This document shows, piece by piece, positions 16,369 through 25,465 of a stretch of 64,000 nucleotides of DNA. Position numbers and translations under genes: made by a program. The notes beneath the pieces are model-generated. The model did no database searches. It saw only the letters and a list, made by a program, of their open reading frames with translations, and was not told the DNA's origin. Positions within the stretch are counted from its first letter, which is position 1; each line of letters starts with the position of its first letter. Source of the DNA: Fibrobacter sp. UBA7003 (GTDB lineage Bacteria; Fibrobacterota; Fibrobacteria; Fibrobacterales; Fibrobacteraceae); contig DJXN01000015.1 in assembly GCA_002449765.1 (NCBI GenBank), forward strand, positions 310,001 through 374,000. Reading direction: 5' to 3'.

Positions 16369-16379
16369 TGTGTTCCTGT

Positions 16380-17102
16380 TTAATGAAGGTTATACTTGAT
16401 TGGAATCTCCATTTTCCAGGTGTCCTTGCCAAGTACAGCTGGAATCGGGTCAAACTTGGGCACGGCCTGCACGGCGGCAAGCGCACTTTCGTTCAGTGAA
16501 GAATACGGACAGGGTTTTGCCACAACCGCACCGCTGATGCTTCCGTCTTTTGCAACCGTAAACTGCACGCGCACGGTGCCTTCTTGCTTTAGGCGGCGGG
16601 CCGTAGCGGGGTAGTCCTTCTGCTTTTCAAAAGCTTTGCTCAGCCCCATCAGATAAGCGCGAGTCACCTTCATCAGCGAATCCTTCGATGGTTTCGGTGG
16701 TGGCGGTGGCGGCGGGGATGGAGGAGGTGCCACGGGCTCGGGAGGCGCTTCTACAACGGGTTCCGCGTCTGTAACCACAATCGGTTCCGGCTCTGGCTCG
16801 GGTTCAGGTTCTGGCACCGTATCTTGCACAATGTTCGGGATAATTTTCGCGCGGACCACTTTCTTCACGATTTTCTTGACTTCGGGTGGAGGCGGAGGCG
16901 GCTGCAAGAGCAAACGCTCCACATGAATCACTTCGGCATCTTCGCGGGTGGTAACCACCTGCGTCCGCTTCAGGAATCCCCAGGCGTAAAAGCCCACGTG
17001 CAGCAAAATGGCAACGACAATGCCAATGCAAAATACGCGCCGCATCGTGAATGCGGAATAGGGATTGCGCGGGCGCGATGTCGGTTCAATTTCAAAATTC
17101 AT
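16380..17102 (-). CDS. tonB: TonB family energy transducer
   Basis: 240 residues: a basic N-terminus, one transmembrane helix (about 24-45), a proline-rich periplasm-spanning region with PPPPPP, an EPEPEPEPEP run and a second polyproline block (to about 140), and a C-terminal TonB domain (about 150-240) with YPATARRLKQEGTVRVQFTV, the conserved YPxxAxxxxxxGxVxvxftv signature, ending in a beta-strand (EIPIKYNLH). It couples the ExbBD motor to outer-membrane receptors. It starts 9 bases after the beta-barrel gene. Confidence 0.95.
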   Translation of the reverse strand: MNFEIEPTSRPRNPYSAFTMRRVFCIGIVVAILLHVGFYAWGFLKRTQVVTTREDAEVIHVERLLLQPPPPPPEVKKIVKKVVRAKIIPNIVQDTVPEPEPEPEPEPIVVTDAEPVVEAPPEPVAPPPSPPPPPPPKPSKDSLMKVTRAYLMGLSKAFEKQKDYPATARRLKQEGTVRVQFTVAKDGSISGAVVAKPCPYSSLNESALAAVQAVPKFDPIPAVLGKDTWKMEIPIKYNLH

Positions 17103-17111
17103 CAGGTCTTA

Positions 17112-18323
17112 TTAGAAGTAATACTTCGCTTTCGCCCAGATTTCGCGGTTCTTGTCGTAGCCTGCGAGTTGTCCGCGTTTTCCACCAAAGTGGTCGTACC
17201 CAAGTGAAATCATTACTTGGTCGGTGACGGAGTAATCTCCCGAAATACGCGCGTAATAGGCAAGGTTGTCGATGTCGAACATGCCGTAGAGCGAAAGCTT
17301 GAGCGTGTTGTTCAGCAGTTCCTTTGAAATACGGAAGGTCATTTCAGAAGAATTCTTTTCGGCGGCCAAGTTATGCGAATAGTCGGCGATGTACTTGTGT
17401 AAATACTGCACCATGAAAGTCCAGTTGTCCCCGGCGTACCAGTCGATTCCTCCGAGGGCATTGAAGGTGTTCTTGCGAGCGTAATCGAGATTGCTTGCGT
17501 AACCGAGCGCTTCACCGAAGTATTCTGCGATTTCGCCACGGAGCACAAATTCGCCGATAGGCATCGACATGTCGCCACCGATCATGGTCATGGTTTCGTG
17601 TATGCCGTGGATGACAATGGAATCCTTGACGGGGTCGTAGCCTGCGACCGTAACGGGCGACTGGTTGTGCGTATGAAGCGCCGAAATGGAGAAATCCAGA
17701 TTCGAGAGGAAGAACGAAACTCGCGTTCCGAAATCTCCGTTCTTGAATTTGGCATCGGGACCTTCCGGGAAATCGATGCTCGCTTTTTCGGGCAATTCAG
17801 GACGCCAGGGGTTATCTTCTTGCATGGGCATCTGGAAGTATCGCGGCACGGGCACGTAAACGATTTCAGCATTCACGCGTTCGCCGGGGTACTTGATGCG
17901 GAAACCGTCGACAGCCATGCGCATGTCGTCGTAGTCGCTCGACATGAATTCGGTGTAATCTACAGGCGAAATCAGGTCGGTAACGCGAAGCCCGTCGGCA
18001 ACGCCCCATACCACAATCTGGCGGCCCGCGCGTATTTCAAGAAAGTCATTCTGGTAGTTGAAATACGCCTCTTGCAACTGCACTCCGGTGCGGTCTTCGA
18101 GAATGCTGTTTTGTACGCCATTCAGGCTGGTGAACAAATAGGCGTTCTCGTAATCTACGCGAAGTTCTGCGCGCAGGCGCGTCCGCGACGTGGTAAAATC
18201 GTGCGGATGCTGCGTCTGGACGGCGTGATACGTGTCCACGAAGCCGTTGAATTGAAACGGGCTTTCTTGGGCAACAGCGGTCGTCGCCGCCAATAACAAT
18301 GCTGCTAGAGATTGCTTCGTCAC
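17112..18323 (-). CDS. Outer-membrane beta-barrel protein (DUF1302-like)
   Basis: About 403 residues from a GTG at 18323 preceded by a strong AAGGAG Shine-Dalgarno; the frame continues upstream only through a repeat element, so longer starts are rejected. A signal peptide (LAALLLAATTAVAQ, cut after AVA) is followed by alternating amphipathic strands rich in Tyr/Phe/Asp and a C-terminal strand EIWAKAKYYF ending in Phe, the outer-membrane assembly signal. GRQIVVWGVADGLRVTDLISP is the typical DUF1302-like segment. DUF1302 proteins usually travel with an RND permease and a LolA/DUF1329-like carrier, exactly as here. The exported or imported molecule is unknown. Confidence 0.82.
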   Translation of the reverse strand: MTKQSLAALLLAATTAVAQESPFQFNGFVDTYHAVQTQHPHDFTTSRTRLRAELRVDYENAYLFTSLNGVQNSILEDRTGVQLQEAYFNYQNDFLEIRAGRQIVVWGVADGLRVTDLISPVDYTEFMSSDYDDMRMAVDGFRIKYPGERVNAEIVYVPVPRYFQMPMQEDNPWRPELPEKASIDFPEGPDAKFKNGDFGTRVSFFLSNLDFSISALHTHNQSPVTVAGYDPVKDSIVIHGIHETMTMIGGDMSMPIGEFVLRGEIAEYFGEALGYASNLDYARKNTFNALGGIDWYAGDNWTFMVQYLHKYIADYSHNLAAEKNSSEMTFRISKELLNNTLKLSLYGMFDIDNLAYYARISGDYSVTDQVMISLGYDHFGGKRGQLAGYDKNREIWAKAKYYF

Positions 18324-18340
18324 TTTATTTCTCCTTAATT

Positions 18341-18450
18341 TGTCATTCCCGACTTGGTCGGGAATCTCCTTTTCTACTAAAAAAATGTTTTGTAAAGGGG
18401 AGATGCCCGCCTTGATTCGACTTCGCTCACCACAGGTCGCGGGCATGACA
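18341..18450. repeat. Composite TGTCAT...ATGACA palindromic repeat
   Basis: Begins TGTCATTCCCGACTTGGTCG and ends with GCGGGCATGACA; the outer 12 nt are complementary with few mismatches and the left part alone is a CCCGAC/GTCGGG hairpin. It separates the LolA-like and beta-barrel genes inside the operon. Confidence 0.65.
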
Positions 18451-18467
18451 AAAGTGGGGATAGTTCC

Positions 18468-19250
18468 TTATAATCCTCGTTCCAAGCGCGGCACGGTGAA
18501 TGTCTTTGCGTCAAGCGGAATGTTGAACTTGATGTCGCCGAATTCAAGGAGCGTCTTGTGGTTGGTTTGCACGTTTTCCATGCTCATCTTGGCGATAGAC
18601 CAGAATCCGTCTACCTGAACCACGTTTTCAACTTTCAGCGAGCGCTGCAGTTTGCCGAGCTTGTCGTAGTATTCCACCTTGGCGGCAATCAGGCAGTCCT
18701 TGCGAATCCAGGAGATTTTCTTCGAGAAAATTTCGTCGCCCTTTTTCGGCACGGATTCAATAACCCAGCAATCGATTCCGTCCACCTTTTCTTCGCGGAG
18801 GAGCTTGTGGGTGTCTTCGTCGATGTTGCGCTGGCCCACGTCGTCGTAAGTGAAGTCGGAACCCATGAAGTAATCCGTCTTGGAGCTCTTTCCGCTAATG
18901 CGGCGCGTCTTTTTCATGGCGGGCAGATAAAGCCACTTGTCGTCATCTTTGTTGATGTCGTCGTAATCGACGGTTAGGAATCCCGTGCCCTTCACGTCGT
19001 TGGGGTAGCGGAAGAACATAATCTGCTTGGTGTCTTTGCCCACGTCCATCGCAAACGAGGTAATCTTGCGTTCGCGCTTGGCCCCGCTCTTGTTGATGAG
19101 TGTCATCGAGAGTTCGGAACTGCGGGTGTTGCCATCGGGGCGGTCATGCACTTTTTGCACGATGTCGCGGCCGGTCAAAGTTTCTGCGCTTACCATGGCG
19201 CTCAAGGCGACAATAATTGTCGCAGCTTTTTTTGCGAATTTCATATTCAT
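18468..19250 (-). CDS. Outer-membrane lipoprotein-sorting (LolA-like) protein
   Basis: The 260-residue protein has a signal peptide ([18 protein letters not shown], cut after VSA) and the LolA-like beta-fold: [14 protein letters not shown] start, [30 protein letters not shown], then [15 protein letters not shown] and [11 protein letters not shown], which are typical of the 'outer membrane lipoprotein-sorting protein' family found beside MMPL/RND permeases. It probably shuttles a hydrophobic substrate through the periplasm between the RND pump and the barrel. GGAG lies at a good distance from the first ATG. It follows the RND gene by nine bases. Confidence 0.88.
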   Translation of the reverse strand: MNMKFAKKAATIIVALSAMVSAETLTGRDIVQKVHDRPDGNTRSSELSMTLINKSGAKRERKITSFAMDVGKDTKQIMFFRYPNDVKGTGFLTVDYDDINKDDDKWLYLPAMKKTRRISGKSSKTDYFMGSDFTYDDVGQRNIDEDTHKLLREEKVDGIDCWVIESVPKKGDEIFSKKISWIRKDCLIAAKVEYYDKLGKLQRSLKVENVVQVDGFWSIAKMSMENVQTNHKTLLEFGDIKFNIPLDAKTFTVPRLERGL

Positions 19251-19259
19251 ATTTTTCTC

Positions 19260-21635
19260 CTATTTTCCAAAAATCTTGAATTTCTTGATTAAAAGCGGTG
19301 TCACGAAGAGGTCTGCGAGCAGTGCCGAGACAAGTCCCACGAACACCACGAAACCGAAGTTGAACATCTGCGTTGCGGCCGAGGTGGTAAAGCCCGCAAA
19401 GGTCGCCACCATGATAATCGTCGTCATCACGAGAGCCGGGCCCGCCGTGCGGAACACATTGAGAATCGATTCGCGGTAATCGTGGGTGCGGTCAAATTCC
19501 ACATGCCCGTGGTTGATAAAGTGAATCGTATCGTCAACGGAAAGGCCAATGATCATCGGGATGAGCGTCGCTGTCATCATGTCAAGCGGAATGTCCGTAA
19601 GCCCGAGGTAACCGCCCACGAAAATACCCGGCGCAATGTTCGGAATCATGCCGATAAGGCCCGTGCGAATGCTGCCGAAGACAATCATCAAAAGGACTGC
19701 CACGATGACTACAGAAATCAGGAACGAAGTCATTTGGCCCACTTCCAGGTACTGCTGCATGGCGGTGAACTGCGGCAAGTTACCCACGGCAGTCACCTTT
19801 GCGTCCGGGTAAAGCTCGCGTGCGAAATTCTGCAAGTCTTCGATTTCCTTCTGGAGTTCGTTGGAGTTGTAGCTTGAAATTTCAATCATCAGGCGGAGCT
19901 TCCTGTAATCGTAATCCATCCAGTAAGTTGCCTCGCTGCCGCCCGCGTTTTCGTAGAGCAAAAGCAGTTGTGCGACTTCTTCCTCAGTTTCGGGAATTGC
20001 GTATTTATCCTGACGGTTCTCGTTCAGCGTGCGGTCCAAATCTTTGACGATATCAAGAATCGAGGTGGAACGCTTGGTAAGCGGGTAGTTGCCGGCGTGT
20101 TCCTGCAATTCATCGAGCTTTTTCAGGTTTTCGACTTCCTTGGCCTTGTCGTTTGCGCCAAAGTCAATCACCAAGTCGTAAGAGTAGAAGCTTCCGATTT
20201 CGGATTCTGCCACGTAGAGCATCTTGTTCACGTATTCGACCTTGCGGCCCATGGTGCGTTCCACATCAAAGGCGGGTTCTATCTTGGTGAGCCCGAAAAC
20301 AGAAATCGCGGTCACGACGGCGAATACGATGGCGATGGGCTTTCCGTGCCCGAGAACGAACTTGCCGACAGAATCGAGAATGATTCCCATGTGCGTGTCG
20401 CCGCGTTCAAGCACCTTGGCGTTCGGCTTCTTGTCTTTGCCGAAACTCAAGAGAATCGGCGAAATGGTCAACGCTACAAGCAAAATGAATCCGACCGCAA
20501 TCGACGAAAGAATGCCCACGGAGCGAATCGGCTTGAGCATCACCGAAAGGAAACTGAGCAACGCGACAATCGTGGTAAGGCCCGAGAACAGCACCGACCA
20601 GCCGGTTTCACGCATGGCGTAAAGCACCGATTCCTTGCGCTTGCCCGTAAGCATCATGTTCTTGCGGAAGAAAGAATTGATGTGTATGTTGTATGCAATC
20701 GAGACGGCGAAGGCCAAAATCACAGGCACCATGATGTTGGTCGCATCCATGTAAAGCCCGAGATAACCCACCAGGCCAAATGTCATGATGACGCCTGCAA
20801 AAGTCGTAATCAGCGGAGAGACAATTCCGCGGAGCGAACGCGTCACCAAGAACATCACGATGATGGCGCAGATAATTGTCATGATGAAAATGCGGCCCAT
20901 CTCTTCGCCGATGTATTTCAGCTTCTGGAAACTCAGGTAGGGCATGCCTGTGGCGCGCGGGTGCAGCGGCGCATACTTTTCCTTCGCGATGATTTCTGTT
21001 GTCTCGCGGCCCGTCTGCATGTCGGGAGCTTCAGCCTTTTCACCCTTCGCTTCGCCTTCGGCCTTCCATACGGAATCTTCGGGGAAGGGGCGCAGCTTGA
21101 TGTTGATGAAGGCTTGCTTGCGGTCGCTCGAAATCAGCTTCTTCGCCAGTTCCGGCTTGTCGGCCAGGCGTTTTTCGATTTCAGCGAGGCCCGCCTCGTC
21201 CGTCGGGATTTCTTCGGGCACAATCTGCGTGATTTCCATGCCCTCTTCGGTACCGAGCATGTATTCCAAATCGACAATCGAAGTCGCCTTGCCGTCGGAA
21301 TACGAAAGGCTGTCGCGCAGTTCGTTCGAAAGTTCGCGTAAAAGCTTCAGGTTGTCCGGCGTCAAGATGGAATGGTCGCTCTCGACCAGCACGCCCACGA
21401 AGTAGTCGTTACCGAAAGTTTCCTTGAACTTGTCCGTTTCGACAAGCATCGGGTCGCCCTCGATAAAGTAGCTGTCCCACGACGCCTCGACGTAGATTTT
21501 TTTCATGCCCACGATCGAAACCGCAAGCAAAACGACAAACGCCACCAGCAAAATGGCTCGGTGGTTGAGCAAAAATTCGCCAAAACGGCCGAACCGCTCG
21601 TTGATTCTTTCAATGTTGATTTTTGGAATACTCAT
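19260..21635 (-). CDS. RND/MMPL family transporter
   Basis: About 791 residues, start at ATG 21635 with GAGGG upstream. The architecture is two repeats of one transmembrane helix, a large periplasmic domain and five helices: first helix about 25-45, helices about 255-410, second periplasmic domain to about 625, last helices about 640-790. Signature pieces include DATNIMVPVILAFAVSIAYNIH and GLSVDDTIHFINHGH with intramembrane Asp residues for proton coupling. This is the HAE/MMPL single-subunit type, lacking the AcrB docking domain. It heads the operon RND-LolA-barrel-TonB-ExbB-ExbD and has a direct-repeat operator plus TATTTTTG promoter element upstream. Confidence 0.93.
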   Translation of the reverse strand: MSIPKINIERINERFGRFGEFLLNHRAILLVAFVVLLAVSIVGMKKIYVEASWDSYFIEGDPMLVETDKFKETFGNDYFVGVLVESDHSILTPDNLKLLRELSNELRDSLSYSDGKATSIVDLEYMLGTEEGMEITQIVPEEIPTDEAGLAEIEKRLADKPELAKKLISSDRKQAFINIKLRPFPEDSVWKAEGEAKGEKAEAPDMQTGRETTEIIAKEKYAPLHPRATGMPYLSFQKLKYIGEEMGRIFIMTIICAIIVMFLVTRSLRGIVSPLITTFAGVIMTFGLVGYLGLYMDATNIMVPVILAFAVSIAYNIHINSFFRKNMMLTGKRKESVLYAMRETGWSVLFSGLTTIVALLSFLSVMLKPIRSVGILSSIAVGFILLVALTISPILLSFGKDKKPNAKVLERGDTHMGIILDSVGKFVLGHGKPIAIVFAVVTAISVFGLTKIEPAFDVERTMGRKVEYVNKMLYVAESEIGSFYSYDLVIDFGANDKAKEVENLKKLDELQEHAGNYPLTKRSTSILDIVKDLDRTLNENRQDKYAIPETEEEVAQLLLLYENAGGSEATYWMDYDYRKLRLMIEISSYNSNELQKEIEDLQNFARELYPDAKVTAVGNLPQFTAMQQYLEVGQMTSFLISVVIVAVLLMIVFGSIRTGLIGMIPNIAPGIFVGGYLGLTDIPLDMMTATLIPMIIGLSVDDTIHFINHGHVEFDRTHDYRESILNVFRTAGPALVMTTIIMVATFAGFTTSAATQMFNFGFVVFVGLVSALLADLFVTPLLIKKFKIFGK

Positions 21636-21683
21636 TTTTCCCTCTTTTTTGCTGGGCAAAAATAGGGATTTGGGTCTAAAAAT

Positions 21684-21716
21684 TCTACTCCAAATGGTTT
21701 TCTAAAAACCAAATGG
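21684..21716 (-). promoter_or_regulatory. Direct-repeat operator before the RND-TonB operon
   Basis: On the minus strand CCATTTGG occurs twice, 19 bp apart, the second continuing as CCATTTGGAGTAGA. The same two-box pattern precedes 25531, 38069 and 39564. About 20 bp further downstream TATTTTTG looks like the promoter core. Confidence 0.5.
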
Positions 21717-22195
21717 GTCCACGCAAAACAGTGTGGACTGCTTTTTAAATGGTATGGTTTTCTTGTTTTTGTCCGACTTTTAGAGCAAAAGTGCACGTGC
21801 AGGACGACTTTACGTCCAAATATGCCTGTTTTTCATAAAAAATGGGCTTATTTTGTTTCTAGAAAGACGTAAGAATTTATATTTCTATTGACATAATGAA
21901 TTAGAGTAGTACTCTTGTTCCCTATCTGGAAATTCTGGTAAAATTTCTTGGGGCTTGCCCCTGCAACTTGGGAAGAAGACGAACGCTCACACCGATCGGG
22001 TGTGGGTCGTTGGGCGTTTGCCCACGGTGAGTTTTCGCTTACTGTCGTGCTTAAAGTTGCGGGTTTACCAGAGCCTCCAGATAATGAGCCGAGCGACACC
22101 ATACTTTTTTTGTTTTAACAAAAAGTATGGGTTTAGAACGGTTCTCTGAATAAGACCGCTGCTCGCAGACTGCCTTTGGCAGAAGGGTGTGGGAG
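21717..22195. other. Non-coding boundary region left of the AT-rich island
   Basis: No credible gene. It begins with AT-rich sequence holding a small GGACG/CGTCC hairpin (about 21803-21818), then a GC-rich block (about 21950-22080) of short palindromes such as GGGGCTTGCCCC and CACACCGATCGGGTGTG. The composition switches sharply to AT-rich afterwards, so this looks like a junction. Confidence 0.4.
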
Positions 22196-22498
22196 ATGAG
22201 AAAGACGATTTTGGCTTTGGCTGCCATATTTCTTTGTTCGTGCAACATTGACTACGATACGGATAAATTGATTGGTACTAGTTTCGTTTATATTGGGGAA
22301 TGTCCTAATTTATATGATTATCTTGATAGTGAAAATTCTTGTACAAAGTCTAATGATGAACATACTTATTCATGCAAAAAATTAGAAGCCATGAAAAAGT
22401 ATTTGAGAACGGATGAAAAATGTAAGGAGAAATTGTTGTTGGAAGTCTTGGTGCATGGGTTTGCAATTGGATCGAGTCTGTATTTATTATCAAGGTAG
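22196..22498 (+). CDS. Small lipoprotein, AT-rich
   Basis: About 100 residues: MRKTILALAAIFLCSC is a lipoprotein signal (box LCSC). The mature part contains four further cysteines (GECP, NSCTK, YSCKK, EKCKE) which could form two disulfides, and a C-terminal hydrophobic stretch (LVHGFAIGSSLYLL). No family recognised. ATG 22196 has AAGG nine bases upstream. Strongly AT-rich relative to neighbours, marking the start of an acquired island. Confidence 0.6.
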   Translation: MRKTILALAAIFLCSCNIDYDTDKLIGTSFVYIGECPNLYDYLDSENSCTKSNDEHTYSCKKLEAMKKYLRTDEKCKEKLLLEVLVHGFAIGSSLYLLSR

Positions 22499-22555
22499 CA
22501 AGTAAACTGGGAACAAAACTCAAAAAAGTAATTCAAATATTTGAAAGGAGTAATG

Positions 22556-23518
22556 ATGAATTATCAAGATGCTTGGAACAAAATAGTTGAGAAAGAAAAA
22601 GATCTTTCTGGAAAAAAGGAAGAAGCAGTTCAAACAATGTGGGAATCCGTTATTCTCCGAGATTATTTAGAATATAAGAAAGATTGTATCAATTCTCAAC
22701 GGAAAATTAGAATCGGTTCTACGGATAAAATTGCTGACATTGTCCTTTGCAAAGAAAATAAGGAAATGTGTATTGTAGAATTAAAAAGATTTGAATTGCA
22801 CGAAGGCAGAAATCAGTTATTTTCATATCTTAAACAAATAGATCGTGTATCTATTGGCGTTCTTGTTTGCGATAAATTGTATGTCTATGACTATCAATAT
22901 GGACGAGATGCTGAAAAGCAACCTTATGTAGAGATTTCTTTTGAAGAGAATAATTTAGATGGAATTTCTTTTGTAGAATTGTTTAATTCATCCAATTTTG
23001 ACGAAAGAAAAATTAAAGAATGGATTGCAAAAAAGAATGAAGAACGTCAATTGCTAAAGCAAAAACAAAACAATTTTAACAAAAATGTTGCTCAAATAAA
23101 AAATGAAATAAATGATAGCCTTATTAAGGAATTGCTAAAGAAGTATTTCATAAATGAAAGAGGTTTTACAAAAGAAGAATTTGAAAAGGCTGATAGTGAA
23201 CATAACCAGATTTCGCCACAACCTTTACTACGTAACCGTAGAAATACGGCAAATAAGCGGATGGAAAAATTTAAAGAATGGCTTACTGCACATAAGTATT
23301 CTCCAAATGTGGCAAGCGGATATGCAAGTGCGGTTAATTATATTGAACAACACCAATGCAAATTAGGAAATAATATTGATATATGGAATGCATCAAAGGG
23401 AACCATTCGAGATTTAGTTCGTGATTATGAGAGCGATGGTAAGTATGCTAAAATTGGTCTAGAAAGGCATGCCGCAATTAAGAATGGTCTTAAGCGATAT
23501 TACGAATTTTTATCATAA
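22556..23518 (+). CDS. PD-(D/E)XK nuclease-like (HsdR N-terminal type) protein with SAM-like C-terminus
   Basis: About 320 residues. The N-terminal half has the nuclease core: KIADIVLCKENKEMCIVELKR gives the Asp and the ExK pair, followed by a helix with NQLFSYLKQ as in the type I restriction R-subunit N-domain family. A charged coiled region (about 155-210) links to a C-terminal helical domain (KFKEWLTAHKYSPNVASGYA to the RYYEFL end) resembling the SAM-like DNA-binding domain of integrases. No methylase or helicase is adjacent, so it is a solitary nuclease candidate, perhaps in defence. Start ATG 22556 has AAAGGAG at the better spacing; 22553 is possible. Confidence 0.65.
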   Translation: MNYQDAWNKIVEKEKDLSGKKEEAVQTMWESVILRDYLEYKKDCINSQRKIRIGSTDKIADIVLCKENKEMCIVELKRFELHEGRNQLFSYLKQIDRVSIGVLVCDKLYVYDYQYGRDAEKQPYVEISFEENNLDGISFVELFNSSNFDERKIKEWIAKKNEERQLLKQKQNNFNKNVAQIKNEINDSLIKELLKKYFINERGFTKEEFEKADSEHNQISPQPLLRNRRNTANKRMEKFKEWLTAHKYSPNVASGYASAVNYIEQHQCKLGNNIDIWNASKGTIRDLVRDYESDGKYAKIGLERHAAIKNGLKRYYEFLS

Positions 23519-23554
23519 TGTGTGAGATGGTTTGAAAATGCCAGAATAAATCCT

Positions 23555-24862
23555 ATGCCCAAAACAAAAACTACATCAGAGGATGCCGATATCAAACGTT
23601 TTGAAAAGTTCGTTAAAGAACTTCTCGGCAAGGATGATGCCGAACTCTTTTTAGAAAAATACGGTGAACAGTGGAATGAACGTATTGAGAGAGATGAACC
23701 TGAATTAGATTCGTTCGTCTTAAAGGCTATTGAATTTGACAATGCTTCGTGTGCAATCATTCTTATGAATGATTGGATGAGGTTCATGAACAAGGTGGAA
23801 AATTACGAAAAGTGGAAAAAGAATTCACCTGTACAAAAGCAAGATATCATAGAAGACTATTATTTTCAAATAAAGGCTGACTTCTTTCGCGCCAGTCTAG
23901 AAAAATATGGTGGACGCAAAGGCGTCGAAGATAAACTGTTGGCGTTGAATGGAATGTTGAGAAAAAAGAATTTCGAAGATGCGTCAAAACAGTCAAAAAC
24001 TCTACTCAAAATATTAGACGATAATCCGTTTGTTTCAAATGAATCCTTCCAATATGTCTCTATTATGAACGAAATGGAATGGTTTGTTTATCAGCATTAT
24101 AACAAATCGTCAAATTCTAATGTTAGGAACATTAACTTTATTTGTCCGGTAGAATACATTTATTTAGAGAATGCTGCCATTGCTTTTGAAATGAAAAAAT
24201 ATTCAGAAGCAGAAAAGTATCTGAATGAAACACTGAAATGGAACCCGGTTTCCGCATATGGTTTGTGGTTTCTCGCTCGTGTGTATCTAGAGCGAAGGCA
24301 GTGGAAACAAAGCCTAGATACAATCATTCGAGGCCTAAAATATGCGTATCGTCCATCCCATTTTAGGGCGTTTTATGATGCTTTGATGTGTTATTTCGAT
24401 GGCAGGAATTTGAACAAGGATGTTTTATGTTGTATTTATTTGAAAATGCAATATGTGTCTTCGGATAAAACCAGAAAGAATGTCGCTCAGGATTTTCAAA
24501 TCTTTTCTAGATCAGAACGCACAACAAATTTGCGTGTGAAAAAATTATGCGATGCGTATATTAAGCCCCTAGAGGAACCGGGCAAACGAAATAATAGGAC
24601 TGATAGTAAATCAAGCAAACTGGTTGATGTTTCAATTGAAGATGTTCGTGAATCGTCCCGAAAATATGGATATCCAATGGAAGTGAATCCAAAGATAATC
24701 GAACTGGCAAAATCTTGTCGTGAAAAAGCCGTTTGTGCTAAAGATAATCGCGAAGCAGAATATTTTCAAACTATACTTTCTGATTTAGAGAAATGTCGGG
24801 AACAGGCGAAAAGAATTGGCGTGGCAATATCTCGTCAAAGAAAATCAAAAGTTATGAGTTGA
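23555..24862 (+). CDS. TPR-containing hypothetical protein
   Basis: About 435 residues; the start is uncertain (ATG 23555 or GTG 23522, neither with a Shine-Dalgarno). The N-terminal 100 residues form a helical domain (FVKELLGKDDAELFLEKYG ... IILMNDWMRFMNKVE) that recurs in the next gene. The middle (about 200-280) has TPR-like repeats: YLENAAIAFEMKKYSEAEKY then NPVSAYGLWFLARVYLERRQ. The C-terminal 90 residues are basic. Domain order suggests a scaffold or partner protein. Same AT-rich island and direction as the nuclease-like gene, with a 36-base gap. Confidence 0.6.
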   Translation: MPKTKTTSEDADIKRFEKFVKELLGKDDAELFLEKYGEQWNERIERDEPELDSFVLKAIEFDNASCAIILMNDWMRFMNKVENYEKWKKNSPVQKQDIIEDYYFQIKADFFRASLEKYGGRKGVEDKLLALNGMLRKKNFEDASKQSKTLLKILDDNPFVSNESFQYVSIMNEMEWFVYQHYNKSSNSNVRNINFICPVEYIYLENAAIAFEMKKYSEAEKYLNETLKWNPVSAYGLWFLARVYLERRQWKQSLDTIIRGLKYAYRPSHFRAFYDALMCYFDGRNLNKDVLCCIYLKMQYVSSDKTRKNVAQDFQIFSRSERTTNLRVKKLCDAYIKPLEEPGKRNNRTDSKSSKLVDVSIEDVRESSRKYGYPMEVNPKIIELAKSCREKAVCAKDNREAEYFQTILSDLEKCREQAKRIGVAISRQRKSKVMS

Positions 24863-24904
24863 TACACTTGTATTACTTTTTTTCAAAAAAGAGGGTTCAT
24901 TATC

Positions 24905-25309
24905 ATGAAAAAAACAGATTCAGAAAATACTAACCCAAATAAAAAAACAGATTATGACCCGAAATCGGCAGAATCACGGAAAAGCCAACATTTCTATGAG
25001 AGAGCAAAGGAGTGGTTTGGAGACGATGTTGATAAGTTCATGCAGGATGTTTATCGATATGCAGACTATATTAATTCTAATGAGCCTTTACTTCTCCTTT
25101 ATGTTCAGCTACCTTTTGGAATAATTCTTTTACACGAATGGATGAAACGGATGGATAATTCTGAATTGTCGAAGCTGTGGTCAGAAATGAATGAAAAGCA
25201 AAAAGACGGGGTTTTGTGCAATTTTTATCACCAGATTCATCAAACAGTTCAGTCTGTAGAAACAAAGAAAGAGCATGATAACCATACTAACAAATCAAAC
25301 GTGAACTAA
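24905..25309 (+). CDS. Hypothetical protein sharing the N-terminal domain of the preceding gene
   Basis: 134 residues with a GAGGG Shine-Dalgarno. After a Lys/Asn-rich disordered N-terminus, residues 30-115 align by eye with the N-terminal domain of the 23555 protein: KEWFGDDVDKFMQDVYRYAD versus KELLGKDDAELFLEKYGEQW, then GIILLHEWMKRMDN versus AIILMNDWMRFMNK, then DGVLCNFYHQI versus DIIEDYYFQI. It may bind the same partner or act as a decoy or immunity-type protein; this is inference. Confidence 0.55.
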   Translation: MKKTDSENTNPNKKTDYDPKSAESRKSQHFYERAKEWFGDDVDKFMQDVYRYADYINSNEPLLLLYVQLPFGIILLHEWMKRMDNSELSKLWSEMNEKQKDGVLCNFYHQIHQTVQSVETKKEHDNHTNKSNVN

Positions 25310-25465
25310 TAATAAAGCCAGGCGTTGCGGGCTGGCGTCTGAAGCCCGCATAGAAGGGGTAGCGGAAGCCCCGTTGGGGTGGGCTTAAGAGATGCCCGAC
25401 CAAGTCGGGCATGACAATAAGGGTGGGGCGGGGCTGGAGCGAGGGGAAGGCTTTCCCCTCTAAAT
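25310..25465. other. GC-rich hairpin block at right edge of the island
   Basis: No gene. Contains GCGGGCT/AGCCCGC-type and GAGGGGAAGGC/CTTTCCCCTC hairpins and one TGTCAT-family palindrome. GC-rich blocks flank the AT-rich island on both sides. Confidence 0.4.
25391..25416. repeat. Short TGTCAT-family palindrome
   Basis: ATGCCCGAC / GTCGGGCAT with a CAA loop followed by GACA; nearly the same core as the repeat at 18341 and 42038. Confidence 0.6.

Noticed and set aside
21848..22102. 84-codon minus-strand frame in the island boundary
   Set aside because: No ribosome site, spans GC-rich hairpins, no protein-like pattern.
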